Source: Bacteroidales bacterium (lineage in GTDB: Bacteria > Bacteroidota > Bacteroidia > Bacteroidales > Muribaculaceae). Taken from it: a stretch of 64,000 bases of DNA. A program made the position numbers and the translations under genes. The notes beneath the pieces were generated by a model, which made no database searches, had not been told where the DNA came from, and saw only the letters and a list, made by a program, of their open reading frames with translations. Below, in pieces: positions 31,965-41,014 of this stretch (position 1 is its first letter; each line of letters opens with the position of its first letter). The DNA lies in contig CAAGDX010000035.1 in assembly GCA_900768685.1 (NCBI GenBank), positions 1-64,000 on the forward strand, written 5' to 3'.

Positions 31965-32843
31965 TTATGAGTTTTTGTCTATAATACCTTGAGTGAAGGT
32001 GTAACCCAGGTTTGCAGAAAGGTCAAATCTGCCTGCGGCGGTGAAATTCAGCGTAAGTCCGGAGGTGATAACACCTGTTCCCACGAGGTTTGTAACAGAG
32101 TAGTCCGGCTGTTCTACAGGGCTGGAAGAGTTGCCGGTATATACTTTTACAGTTTCAGCAGCGAGGGTATAGCCGTCGTAGTGGAGGTTAGCGGGAATGT
32201 TAAACATCATAATGTCCATTTCCGGCATTTTTTCTGCAAATTTTGCGGAATAAATGTAGAGGTTTGCATTGATAGCAGTGCCGTTGATGGTCTTTTTGTC
32301 GAAAGTCAACAAGTAATAAGTGAGGTCAGTAGTGGAAGAAGCGCCGGAGCCTTTAATGCTTACGGATGTGTTTCCAAAGTAGCAAATTGAGTTTTGGAAT
32401 GTGCGTACGTTGTAGTTTGCATTCACGGTGTAGTGGATGTCAAACACCGGGATGTATTCCATACCCATGTATCTCTGACGCATACTGAAGTAGAAATTAG
32501 AGAGTGAAATGCTTGCATTCTGGTAAGATGGCAGAGAGATTGTCACACTGCCGTCTTGTGCGTAGGTGCATGGCACTTGCTCCAGTTTTATAGCGTATGA
32601 AGCACCGCCGGGAGTTACCTGTATGCCGTCTATAATCAGAGTTGCGGTGGATTTTGTGATGTTTATTTCAATGTTGTATTTCACGTTTGTGAGTGCGTAT
32701 GCTTCACCTGTTGTTGCATCTTCCACATAGTTGATGCAATCAGAAAGTTGTGCCATGTAATACTGGTCGTTGTCCGTGTCACCCAAGCAAGAGGTGAGTG
32801 AGAGTGCTGCAAAGGCAGCGATAAAGAATTTTGAAATCTTCAT
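31965..32843 (-). CDS. Lipoprotein paired with the TonB receptor
   Basis: A 292-residue protein with lipobox LTSC at about residue 19. The mature protein is almost all beta-strand, with repeated Thr/Ser/Tyr-rich segments (STATLIIDGIQVTPGG, SISLSNFYFSMRQRYMG), as in surface-exposed beta-sandwich lipoproteins. I do not recognise the family; it is not SusD-like. It begins 35 bp after the TonB-dependent receptor gene, so it is probably the receptor's cell-surface partner. DUF4492 follows after 14 bp. Confidence 0.78.
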   Translation of the reverse strand: MKISKFFIAAFAALSLTSCLGDTDNDQYYMAQLSDCINYVEDATTGEAYALTNVKYNIEINITKSTATLIIDGIQVTPGGASYAIKLEQVPCTYAQDGSVTISLPSYQNASISLSNFYFSMRQRYMGMEYIPVFDIHYTVNANYNVRTFQNSICYFGNTSVSIKGSGASSTTDLTYYLLTFDKKTINGTAINANLYIYSAKFAEKMPEMDIMMFNIPANLHYDGYTLAAETVKVYTGNSSSPVEQPDYSVTNLVGTGVITSGLTLNFTAAGRFDLSANLGYTFTQGIIDKNS

Positions 32844-32878
32844 AATGTGTAATTTGTAGTTATTATTTTTTGTTGTTA

Positions 32879-35122
32879 TTATATTTCAAATCTGAGTGTT
32901 GCACCAAACTGCGCTGGTTTGCCTTGTTGTAGAAAGTCGTTTCCTATGGAGCGGAAATAAAACACGTCGTAATCCGTATCCGTGAGGTTTTCAGCCCAGA
33001 GGCGGAGTGCGAATTGCTTCATATTCAGCGATATTGATGCGTCTGCGGTGGCGTAGAATGGCTGAGAGACTGAGTTTTCCTCGTTCCAATATATTTTTCC
33101 TATTCCCAGCACTCCTGCATGGAATGTTATGCTGCGGAGGAGTGAATCGGAGATTGGGAGAGTGTAGTTTCCTGCGGCATAGAAAGTGTTTTGCGGAGCG
33201 TATGGCACGGTGTTGTCCTTAAAGTTTTGTTTGCCGTTGTCAAACTCCACAAATTTGGCGTTTGTGTAGCCGTAACTTACGTTGAAATTCAGGTTTTCGT
33301 TCGGTTTCCATGTTAGTGCCACTTCAGCACCGCAACTGCGTGTTTTGCCGGCATTTGTCATGATTCGTCCCGTAGTGGTTCCTTCCGGGAACATTGTCAG
33401 TTGTTGGTCACGGCAGTCGATATGGAAAAAGGCTACGGAGGCATTTACGTTGCTGCCGAAGTATTTTATTCCTATTTCGTAATTCCAACTGTATTCGGGC
33501 TTGTATGTGATGATTTTTGCCACGTCATATTTCTGCGAAAGCCCCATAAAATTCATAAGTTTCTGCTGGAGTACGTCGGAAAACATTTGCGTGTTGTAAC
33601 CGCCTGCTTTATAGCCTTTTGCGACGGATGCGTATGCCACATGGCGATGTTTTCCGAATTCGTAGGACACTGTGAATTTCGGTAGCAGTTCGGTGAAATC
33701 TTGTGAGAGTTTTCCGTGGTCGTCAATCACTATTGCTTGGCGGTCGTAAAACTCTGCCGGAGTTACATTTGTGTTCCAGCGGCTATAAGTCGTGTTGGTG
33801 TAGTTGCGGTAGTCCAGAGAAACTTTTTCGTAATCCAATCTCAAGTCTGCCGTCAATGTTATTTTATGGTTATCGCTGATTCTCAGGTCGTAAGCACTGC
33901 TGTGGTATAGTGCAAAACCGCGGTCCGGGAGCATAAAATCCGAGTTTAGCGGCAGTGTGCGTTCGTCCCAGCGGATTTGGTACATGATTCCGGGGCGATT
34001 ATAGTTGTTTTCTATGAGGTTGCGTATTCCGTCGTCCTTGAAAGTGACGGGAGCAATCATATTTGTGCGTTTGTAAAAACCGTAAGCACCTGCAAGCCAT
34101 GAATAGTCTTTTGCTACCTTGCCGGATACTACAAAGTCCTGTGTCACAGCCCATTCGTGGCGTTTTTGTGAGAGTGTGAAATAACTCAGCGGCAGGAAAT
34201 CCTGGTCCAGCGTCATGTCGTCTTTAATGTACTGGAATGAGGTGATAGAGGAGAAATTCACGTTGCCGATTTTTGTTCTCACTGTCAGTCCGTCGCTGAA
34301 AGTGAGGCGGTTGTAGTAGCAGGTGTCGTTGTAGTTTATTTCACCTGTTTCTGCGTATTTGTATGGGTAGCCGCCTTGCCATGTTTTGGAGAATGCGGCA
34401 ACGTTCATCAGTTTTACGTCTCCCCTTTCATATTGCACTTTCCAGCGAGCGGAGAGTGCGTCTTCCTTGTCTGCTTTTTTGCCGTTGTTCAGGTTTGTGA
34501 AAAAGCCGTCAGTGTGGTTGTAGGAGAGGGTGAGACTTGTTCCGGCATATTCGGAAATGCTTTTGTAAAGTGCTGTGGCAATGGTAGTTGTGTTTCTTGA
34601 ACCGTACTTTATCATTGCTTTCACTTTGTCTGCGCCGATAGCCGTAGGAGTATAGACGTTTATCAGTCCGCCCATAGTGTTTCTGCCGTACATGGTGCTT
34701 TGAGGTCCGCGGTAAAGGTCAATGCGTTGTACGTCAAAAATGTCAAAGTCATAACTGTCTTTATTCAGAGTGGGAACGTTATCCACGTTAAGCCCCACGA
34801 TAGGCTGGTCTATTCTGGCACCAAGTCCGCGGACGTAAATGGAAGATGTCATGCGGCTGCCGTAGTCCGGTATATAAAAGTTCGGTGATAGTGCCGCTGC
34901 TTGTTTAATACTCTGAATATCACGGCTTTTCACGTCTTTCTCGTTTAGCATAGTCACGGAAACCGGGTCGTCGTTACGCATATTGACGTTTTTAATCGTA
35001 GTTACCGTAACGTCATTAAGCGTAACGATAGAGTCGCTCCAAACTTCATTGCTGTCTGAAGCTAAAGCAATAGCGGGAATCAGTGATGCTGAAATAATAA
35101 GTTTTTTAATGCAGACGTGCAT
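32879..35122 (-). CDS. TonB-dependent outer membrane receptor
   Basis: A 747-residue outer-membrane active transporter. It has a signal peptide (about residues 1-22) and a TonB-box-like stretch (LNDVTVTTIK). The plug domain is marked by SVTMLNEKDVKSRDIQSI and YVRGLGARIDQP, with IDLYRGPQSTMYGRNTMGGLINV at its end (given as one region, about 132-154). A 22-strand barrel ends in the C-terminal aromatic-type motif FGATLRFEI. There is no carboxypeptidase-like N-terminal extension and no SusD neighbour, so it is of the siderophore/heme/cofactor type rather than SusC. The ligand is unknown; position before the cyd genes hints at heme or iron. Confidence 0.92.
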   Translation of the reverse strand: MHVCIKKLIISASLIPAIALASDSNEVWSDSIVTLNDVTVTTIKNVNMRNDDPVSVTMLNEKDVKSRDIQSIKQAAALSPNFYIPDYGSRMTSSIYVRGLGARIDQPIVGLNVDNVPTLNKDSYDFDIFDVQRIDLYRGPQSTMYGRNTMGGLINVYTPTAIGADKVKAMIKYGSRNTTTIATALYKSISEYAGTSLTLSYNHTDGFFTNLNNGKKADKEDALSARWKVQYERGDVKLMNVAAFSKTWQGGYPYKYAETGEINYNDTCYYNRLTFSDGLTVRTKIGNVNFSSITSFQYIKDDMTLDQDFLPLSYFTLSQKRHEWAVTQDFVVSGKVAKDYSWLAGAYGFYKRTNMIAPVTFKDDGIRNLIENNYNRPGIMYQIRWDERTLPLNSDFMLPDRGFALYHSSAYDLRISDNHKITLTADLRLDYEKVSLDYRNYTNTTYSRWNTNVTPAEFYDRQAIVIDDHGKLSQDFTELLPKFTVSYEFGKHRHVAYASVAKGYKAGGYNTQMFSDVLQQKLMNFMGLSQKYDVAKIITYKPEYSWNYEIGIKYFGSNVNASVAFFHIDCRDQQLTMFPEGTTTGRIMTNAGKTRSCGAEVALTWKPNENLNFNVSYGYTNAKFVEFDNGKQNFKDNTVPYAPQNTFYAAGNYTLPISDSLLRSITFHAGVLGIGKIYWNEENSVSQPFYATADASISLNMKQFALRLWAENLTDTDYDVFYFRSIGNDFLQQGKPAQFGATLRFEI

Positions 35123-35158
35123 TGTGATGTTTAGAGGTTAAAATGTCCAAATATTGTG

Positions 35159-35189
35159 CAAATTTACTCATAATTTTTCTCTTTGCAAA
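35159..35189 (-). promoter_or_regulatory. Promoter of the TonB receptor gene
   Basis: Minus strand TTTG (35186-35189), a 19-nt spacer and TAAATTTG (35159-35166) are an exact consensus match. The receptor is thus transcribed separately from the RNA gene upstream. Confidence 0.82.
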
Positions 35190-35274
35190 GTGCATAAATC
35201 GCAATAAATTGCAATATGTCTTAATATATATTAACAGAGCAATCGGATTTATGAAATAGTTTCGGAAAGGGCAT

Positions 35275-35316
35275 AAAAAAAGTCCGCTTACTCTTTTCGT
35301 CAAAGACAGTCGGACT
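35275..35316 (-). terminator. Terminator of the putative ncRNA
   Basis: AGTCCG (35316-35311) pairs with CGGACT (35286-35281) across a 24-nt apical region, followed by six or seven T on the minus strand. Confidence 0.75.
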
Positions 35317-35528
35317 GAGCCAAAAGGCATAATTAGTGATTCGTAAGTTGGTTAGCAACTTAAAGTGTAGAGATTATATCATACTTACATTTTTCACATC
35401 ACTCCTAAGTCGCAACTAACGGACGTTTCACAACGGTGGTAATCTTGACTATTGCCTTTTCCTCAAATCCTATGAGTGTAAAAATTAATTAGATTTTAAG
35501 GGTTAAGTCGTTTAGGAGTATTTTTATT
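35275..35528 (-). ncRNA. Putative structured non-coding RNA, about 250 nt
   Basis: On the minus strand a -7 element TACCTTTG lies at 35534-35541, with transcription expected from about 35528. The sequence closes a 119-nt domain with an 8-bp helix, ACTCCTAA (35519-35512) with TTAGGAGT (35408-35401). It forms a TAAGTTG/CAACTTA hairpin near 35344-35362. It ends in an AGTCCG/CGGACT stem followed by T6-7 (35316-35275), a typical terminator. No ORF of note lies inside. I cannot assign it to 6S, RNase P, tmRNA, SRP or a riboswitch class. Confidence 0.6.
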
Positions 35529-35533
35529 CACTG

Positions 35534-35541
35534 CAAAGGTA
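35534..35541 (-). promoter_or_regulatory. -7 element of the putative ncRNA
   Basis: TACCTTTG on the minus strand. TTTG 19-20 nt further upstream is absent; the nearest lies 33 nt away. Confidence 0.5.
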
Positions 35542-35622
35542 ATATATTTTCAGTGATTTTGTTATTATGATTAACAAAAATTAAACGTTATTAGTTTTAA
35601 TTTGCAGAATGAGTTTCCTTTT

Positions 35623-37101
35623 TTATCTTCTCCAAAAACCTACACTGATAAGCACGGTGATTGTGAAGAGTTCCAAACGACCTATTAGCATAATGAAAGA
35701 GAGTACCCACTTTGCAAAATCCGGGATTATGGCGTAGGTGTTCACATTGGTGACATCGCCGCCCAGTCCGGCATTACTGATACATGAAAATGATGTGATG
35801 AATGCATCGGAGAGGTCTGCACCCGAGAGAGTTATCACAAATGTGCCGATTAAGACAATTACGGCATACAGTGCGATAAATGCCATAGTCTTGTTCACGA
35901 GTTCCGGAGATACAGGTTTGTCGTTGTACGTCACGGGTACTATTGAATTGGGGTGGAGCACGCGATAAATCTCGTTTTTAATGTTTTTGAAAAGATACAT
36001 CACGCGGTCCAACTTTAGTCCTCCGGTGGTGGAACCTGCACTGGAGCCGATAAACATAAGCAGAAGGAATATCATCACTATCGGTCCGCCCCATTCATTA
36101 TATCCTTCCACAATGTAACCGGTTGTAGATGAAGATGATATCACCTGGAAAAATGGGTCGATAAGTCCGTTTTCAAGATTTGTGGATTTGCCTTGGAAAA
36201 ATAAAATTGCTGCAACTACAAGCCCGAAGCCTATCACGTATTTCACATAAATACGGAATGTCTCGTTTTTCCACACGCCCCTGATATCGCCAATGCTCAG
36301 GCGGTAGATAAGTACGAAATTTATACCGCCGATAAACATGAAAATGCCCAAAAGAATTTTCACATATACGGAATCCCACTGGTCTATGAAACCCGTTGTG
36401 GTGGAAAAACCGCCTGTGGACAATGTTCCCATGCCGTGACAGATACTGTCAAAAAGTGTCATCGGGCTGAAGCAGAGCAGTCCCGCAAGGAGACATGTGA
36501 GAAGTGCGTAACAACCCCAGAGACGTTTTGCTGTTTGGCTGATTCGAGGACGGATTTTGTCGTGAGTGATACCTGTCACCTCGGCATTAAACATCTGCAT
36601 ACCGCCGGAGGAGTTCAGCATCGGGATTATGGAGAGGGTGAAAAGAATGATTCCCATACCGCCGAGCCACTGGATAAGGCAGCGATAGAAAAACATTGTT
36701 TTTGTCAGTCCCGTCAGGTCGTAAAGTGTGGTGCTACCGGTGGTGGTGAAGCCGGACATGGCTTCAAAAAAGGCATCGTGGACTGTCATCTGCGTGGAAC
36801 CAATCATGAATGGTATCATGCCGAAAAATGAGAAGAATATCCACACAAATGCCGTAAGCATAAAGCCTTCGCGTTTGCCCATATCTGTGGTGCCGGAGGG
36901 CAGAAATAAGTTCATCAGCAGTCCGGAGATGAATGTCACGCCGCCACCTATGGCAAAGGGTACTATCTCGCTGTTTTCATCATAGATAAGCGACACGATA
37001 ATGGGGATAAGCATAAACACTCCCTCAAACATAAGCAGCAAGCCTATCACTTTGAGGGTCATAAGTATGTTTATATGCGGTCGGCGGCGAATGGTATCCA
37101 T
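35623..37101 (-). CDS. trkH: TrkH-family K+ transporter (second copy)
   Basis: A 492-residue inner-membrane protein with the TrkH core. Filter loops FTTTGSTTL, LSTGGFSTTTG, SSSTTGYIVEG and SNAGLGGD are visible, as is the intervening LIQWLGGMGIILFTLSIIP helix. This is the shorter TrkH form, unlike the long homologue at 4408. No trkA lies next to it, so its regulatory subunit must be encoded elsewhere or be shared. It follows the M23 peptidase gene by 31 bp. Confidence 0.93.
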   Translation of the reverse strand: MDTIRRRPHINILMTLKVIGLLLMFEGVFMLIPIIVSLIYDENSEIVPFAIGGGVTFISGLLMNLFLPSGTTDMGKREGFMLTAFVWIFFSFFGMIPFMIGSTQMTVHDAFFEAMSGFTTTGSTTLYDLTGLTKTMFFYRCLIQWLGGMGIILFTLSIIPMLNSSGGMQMFNAEVTGITHDKIRPRISQTAKRLWGCYALLTCLLAGLLCFSPMTLFDSICHGMGTLSTGGFSTTTGFIDQWDSVYVKILLGIFMFIGGINFVLIYRLSIGDIRGVWKNETFRIYVKYVIGFGLVVAAILFFQGKSTNLENGLIDPFFQVISSSSTTGYIVEGYNEWGGPIVMIFLLLMFIGSSAGSTTGGLKLDRVMYLFKNIKNEIYRVLHPNSIVPVTYNDKPVSPELVNKTMAFIALYAVIVLIGTFVITLSGADLSDAFITSFSCISNAGLGGDVTNVNTYAIIPDFAKWVLSFIMLIGRLELFTITVLISVGFWRR

Positions 37102-37132
37102 AGTTTGTTGCTTTTTCCTTTGCTGTTTTGTC

Positions 37133-38800
37133 TTACCACTTAAATGTGTGATTTTGCACCGTGCTGTTTCCGCAGGCGTCTGTCACTGTTACTTTCAGCG
37201 TGTGATTTTTGCCTTTTTTCACTCGTTTGGAGTTTAATTTCAGGGTCATTTTCCCGGACTTGCCGTCAAGTTCGAAAAGTTCGTATTTGCCGTCAATTTC
37301 TCCGCGGAAAAAGTCTATTCCGCTGAGGTTGTCGGAAATTTTGAGTGCAATTTCACCGCGTACTCCCCATTTTGCCTTGCGAATAGGCGTGACTGTCGGG
37401 GCGGTGTTGTCGGAAGTTATGGCGTATTTGCCAAAACGGTTCACTTTGGCTTCAAGGTAGCCTGCCGGAGAATATTCAGCGGTTACGGCTGAGCGTTTAG
37501 TGCCGTTCAGACGTACCAGGCAGTATTTCTTTTTGTCTGTCTGGTTGTCGTTTTTGATTGGGATACGGATTTTAATGTTTGAGGCAAGGGGTACGTTTTT
37601 GTTGCCTATTGTCACAATATCTGAAAGATATGTATCTGATGCAACGTGTGTTACGTTGAAATCCATATCGGAGTAGAGACTGTGAGCGGGAATATCCACA
37701 CAGATGCCGTCGATGTTATAGCAATTGTTGCCGCGATAGTCATAGAGCAGTCCCTGCCGTGTTTTTTCAGGGATTTCGCAGCGTTTTCCGGTGATGGTAA
37801 AACTGCATTTTGCGGTGTTGCCAAACTCGTCTTTGAGGGTAAAAGTGCATTTGTAGTCTCTTTCCTCACAGATGTTCAGTATGCCGCAGTTTTCTGCGGT
37901 AATCATTGCTCCGAGGGGTTTGGAGTCCGGCACGAAAGTCCACATAAGCCATTTGCCGCTTTCTTGCAGGGTTGCGTAATCCACAAGGGTGTTCACGGCA
38001 CGGGTGGCATCAAAGGAAAAACGGTCTATCGTGCGGCTATATACTTGTTTGCCATCTACGTCGAGTGTGAGGTATTTGACACCGTAAATATTTGTTGTCC
38101 CGGTCATTTTGTCGTAGGCATTTATTGCCGGAATCACGTTGCCCCAAGCCGTAAAACCTTTGCTTGTCTCTGCGGCGGCGAGCATTGCTTTGCTGTCTTT
38201 GCCGTTCACGGAACCGCCCTCTGCCGGGATTAGTGCTATTTCACGGACTGCCGGCTTCACGTTGTCCTTGAAAAGACTTTTGTAAAACGGTATCGGGTCC
38301 AGTGCATCGCCTGTTTCCGTGTCGCGTACGTCCATGTGAAGGTGCGGTCCGGCACTGCTGCCGGCATTTCCGCTGAGTGCTATCACTTCGCCGCGTTTCA
38401 CGGGGATTTCGCCTTCATTAAAGGTGATATCTACAGTGAAAGATTCGCATTTGTATTGCTCTGCACGGACTATTTTGTCTATCTTGTCGGAAAAACTGCT
38501 CAAGTGACCGTAAACTGTTGTCAGTCCGCACTTTGGGTGTGTTACATACACTGCTCGTCCGAAGCCCCAAGGAGATACCAGCACGCGGCTCACATAGCCG
38601 TCTTCCGCACAGTAAATATTGAATCCCGTCTTGCCCTGCGTCTTGAAATCTATGCCGGAATGGAAATGATTTGAACGCAGTTCTCCAAAGTTTCCTGCAA
38701 GCACGGCTGGTATTTTGAGTGGCGGACAAAGGTTTTGTGCCTCTGTTTTTTCTGCAATAGCGGCTGTGAAAAATAGTATGATGAGAAATATTCTTGTCAT
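37133..38800 (-). CDS. M23-family metallopeptidase, exported
   Basis: A 555-residue protein with a signal peptide (about residues 1-21, TEAQ). The LytM/peptidase M23 domain lies at about residues 30-165. Zinc ligands are in NHFHSGIDF (HxxxD) and AGPHLHMDV (HxH), and YVTHPKCGLTTVYGHLSSF lies between them. The remaining 390 residues are beta-rich Ig-like domains (VTVTDACGNSTVQNHTF at the end). The expected role is periplasmic peptidoglycan endopeptidase or an activator of one. It lies 51 bp downstream of lgt. Confidence 0.88.
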   Translation of the reverse strand: MTRIFLIILFFTAAIAEKTEAQNLCPPLKIPAVLAGNFGELRSNHFHSGIDFKTQGKTGFNIYCAEDGYVSRVLVSPWGFGRAVYVTHPKCGLTTVYGHLSSFSDKIDKIVRAEQYKCESFTVDITFNEGEIPVKRGEVIALSGNAGSSAGPHLHMDVRDTETGDALDPIPFYKSLFKDNVKPAVREIALIPAEGGSVNGKDSKAMLAAAETSKGFTAWGNVIPAINAYDKMTGTTNIYGVKYLTLDVDGKQVYSRTIDRFSFDATRAVNTLVDYATLQESGKWLMWTFVPDSKPLGAMITAENCGILNICEERDYKCTFTLKDEFGNTAKCSFTITGKRCEIPEKTRQGLLYDYRGNNCYNIDGICVDIPAHSLYSDMDFNVTHVASDTYLSDIVTIGNKNVPLASNIKIRIPIKNDNQTDKKKYCLVRLNGTKRSAVTAEYSPAGYLEAKVNRFGKYAITSDNTAPTVTPIRKAKWGVRGEIALKISDNLSGIDFFRGEIDGKYELFELDGKSGKMTLKLNSKRVKKGKNHTLKVTVTDACGNSTVQNHTFKW

Positions 38801-38851
38801 TAAGAGCCTTAAAATTCAATCTGTTTTGTACTTATTGGAAAACGCTTCCTC

Positions 38852-39676
38852 CTATTTCTTTTCTTCTTCTACCGGCTTACGCACCAGTGCATACACTATC
38901 AGTGCTATACCTGCCAGAATAAACGGAATACTCAGTAACTGACCCATATTAAGCAGCATATCTCTTTCAAATTCTTCCTGTGGATTTTTTACGAATTCTA
39001 TCAGGAAGCGTGCCGTAAAAAGTAGGGTGAAGAATACTCCGAATATCAGTCCGGGGCGACGTTGTGCTCCTTTTTTCCAATACATCCACATCACAAGTCC
39101 GAAAATTGCCAGATAGCACAGCATCTCATAAATCTGAGTAGGATGGCATGCCTGTCCTTCATAGAGATAGTGCCATTCCGCTGAGCGGACAAACATAAAT
39201 CCCCATGGTAAATCCGTGGCATGACCGAAGATTTCGGAGTTCATGAGATTGCCGAAGCGGATTAGTGCCGCCACGAGTGCCGTAGGAATAACAAGACGGT
39301 CAAAAGTCCATAGCGGATTGCGTTTTGTGGTGATTAAGGAGAACAAAATCACTGCTAAGGCTAATGCTATTGTGCCGCCGTGGCTCGCCAGTCCGCCCTC
39401 CCAGACGTATAGGATTTTTATCGGGTCTTCTTTATATTGGTCCCAAGCGTAGAAAAAAACGTGTCCGAGTCTTGCACCGATGATTGTGGCTGAAACAACC
39501 CAGATGAGCAGTTTGTCTGTCCAGTTTTCCGGTACGCCCTCCTTGCGGAACATTTTCTCTATAATCTTGTATCCTACGATAAACCCGATGGCAAACATCA
39601 GGCTGTACCATCGGATTTTTATAAAGGAATCAATTATCAGAGGATTGACGTCCCAAACTATTGCGTTTGAAATCAT
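38852..39676 (-). CDS. lgt: Prolipoprotein diacylglyceryl transferase
   Basis: A 274-residue inner-membrane enzyme with about seven transmembrane segments that adds diacylglycerol to lipobox cysteines. The Lgt signature region GNLMNSEIFGHATDLPWG (about residues 140-157) has the essential Arg-Phe-Gly-Asn start (RFGNLMNSE). HPTQIYE and RPGLIFG are also conserved. It matures the many lipoproteins encoded in this window. It lies 31 bp after the oxidoreductase gamma subunit gene. Confidence 0.97.
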   Translation of the reverse strand: MISNAIVWDVNPLIIDSFIKIRWYSLMFAIGFIVGYKIIEKMFRKEGVPENWTDKLLIWVVSATIIGARLGHVFFYAWDQYKEDPIKILYVWEGGLASHGGTIALALAVILFSLITTKRNPLWTFDRLVIPTALVAALIRFGNLMNSEIFGHATDLPWGFMFVRSAEWHYLYEGQACHPTQIYEMLCYLAIFGLVMWMYWKKGAQRRPGLIFGVFFTLLFTARFLIEFVKNPQEEFERDMLLNMGQLLSIPFILAGIALIVYALVRKPVEEEKK

Positions 39677-39707
39677 ATTTCAGTGTTGTCTTTTCTTACT
39701 TTTATGT

Positions 39708-40247
39708 TTACTCTTTTATGAGGTCCATTCCTATTTTTACGGCTTTTTCGTTTGCCGGAAGCAAGTGGTGATGGCGTTCCGGAAGCACTTTTTTCAATCC
39801 CGCAAGCACATTTTCCACAGATACGATAGGGTCTGTTTTAATCAGTGCGCCGAGGAGAATCATGTTGTAACTCTTGGCATTGCCATATTCTATTGTGGCG
39901 TCCATGGCTTTAACTTCCACTATTCGGATGTCTTTACGCTCCGGCATACGGTGGATGCCGTAAGGGTCGTAAATGAGCAGTCCTCCTGGTTTTACGGTAT
40001 GCTCGAATTTGTCCAGGCTCTGCTGGTTTAGTATCACAGCCACATCGTAAGTATCTACAATTGGGGAGTTTATGAGAGTATCGCTGATTACTACGGTCAC
40101 ATTTGCCGTTCCGCCTCTCTGTTCCGGTCCGTATGATGGCATCCAGGTTACTTCAAGGTCGTTCATAAGTGCACCGTAAGCAAGGATTTTACCCATTGAG
40201 AGCACACCCTGTCCGCCAAAACCTGCTATTATTATTTCTTGTTTCAT
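39708..40247 (-). CDS. 2-oxoacid:ferredoxin oxidoreductase, gamma subunit
   Basis: A 179-residue subunit of a four-subunit 2-oxoacid:acceptor oxidoreductase. The N-terminus IIAGFGGQGVLSMGKILAYG and SYGPEQRGGTANVTVVISD are the gamma-family motifs. It shares one base with the beta gene (TAATG arrangement), giving translational coupling. The complex oxidises a 2-oxoacid to acyl-CoA with reduced ferredoxin, or runs in reverse in anaerobic metabolism. Kor (2-oxoglutarate) and Vor (branched-chain) types cannot be separated by eye. Confidence 0.93.
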   Translation of the reverse strand: MKQEIIIAGFGGQGVLSMGKILAYGALMNDLEVTWMPSYGPEQRGGTANVTVVISDTLINSPIVDTYDVAVILNQQSLDKFEHTVKPGGLLIYDPYGIHRMPERKDIRIVEVKAMDATIEYGNAKSYNMILLGALIKTDPIVSVENVLAGLKKVLPERHHHLLPANEKAVKIGMDLIKE

Positions 40248-41014
40248 TACTTTACTTCGTTTTTGATATCACCAAGTTTATAATGTTCTCCCATGTGTTC
40301 ACGCATCCAGAGGTTTGCATCGTGAGGTGTCATTTTCCATCCGGAACTGCATGTTCCGAGTATTTCCACTACGGAAGTGCCACGTTTGTTCATTGAGTTT
40401 GCAAAAGCCTGAGAGATTGCTTTTTTTGCTTTCTTCACTGCGGCGGGAGTGTCAACGGATTGCCTTGTAACGTAGCATGTTCCGTCAAGTTTCGCGAGTA
40501 ATTCCGTGATATTCAGCGGATAGCCGTTCAGGTCTATGCGGCGGCCGTAAGGTGTGGTGGCTGTTTTCATACCTTCCAGAGTTGTTGGAGCCATTTGTCC
40601 GCCTGTCATGCCGTAAATACCGTTGTTTATGAAGATTATGGCTATATTTTCACCGCGGTTTGCTGCGTGAATGGTTTCTGCAGTGCCTATTGCGGCAAGG
40701 TCACCGTCGCCCTGGTATGTAAACACCAGATTTTCAGGGTTTAAGCGTTTGATAGCAGTGGCAAGTGCAGGTGCACGTCCGTGTGCGGCTTCAACCCAAT
40801 CCACATCTATGTATTTGTATGCAAAAACAGCACAGCCTACGGGCGCTATACCCACCACCTTGTCTGCATAGTTTTCTTCTTCAAGTATTTCCGCTATTAT
40901 TTTGTGCACCACGCCGTGGCTGCAACCCGGGCAGTAGTGCATAGTATTGTCGTTCAGCAGTCGCGGTTTCGCATATACGCGATTCTCGGGACAGATTATA
41001 TCTTCCGGTTTCAT
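40247..41014 (-). CDS. 2-oxoacid:ferredoxin oxidoreductase, beta (TPP) subunit
   Basis: A 255-residue thiamine-diphosphate-binding subunit. HYCPGCSHGVVHKI carries the usual cysteine motif, and TYQGDGDLAAIGTAE (GDGD) with NNGIYGMTGGQ forms the Mg-TPP site. It overlaps the alpha gene by 4 bp (ATGA) and the gamma gene by 1 bp. Active with alpha, gamma and the ferredoxin-like delta subunit encoded here. Confidence 0.95.
   Translation of the reverse strand: MKPEDIICPENRVYAKPRLLNDNTMHYCPGCSHGVVHKIIAEILEEENYADKVVGIAPVGCAVFAYKYIDVDWVEAAHGRAPALATAIKRLNPENLVFTYQGDGDLAAIGTAETIHAANRGENIAIIFINNGIYGMTGGQMAPTTLEGMKTATTPYGRRIDLNGYPLNITELLAKLDGTCYVTRQSVDTPAAVKKAKKAISQAFANSMNKRGTSVVEILGTCSSGWKMTPHDANLWMREHMGEHYKLGDIKNEVK

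Noticed and set aside
32879..35122. SusC-type receptor with a polysaccharide utilisation locus
   Set aside because: No carboxypeptidase-like N-terminal domain, no SusD gene and no glycosidases beside it.
35123..35541. Cobalamin or TPP riboswitch ahead of the TonB receptor
   Set aside because: No B12-box-like or TPP-core sequence was found, and the receptor has its own promoter downstream of the terminator.
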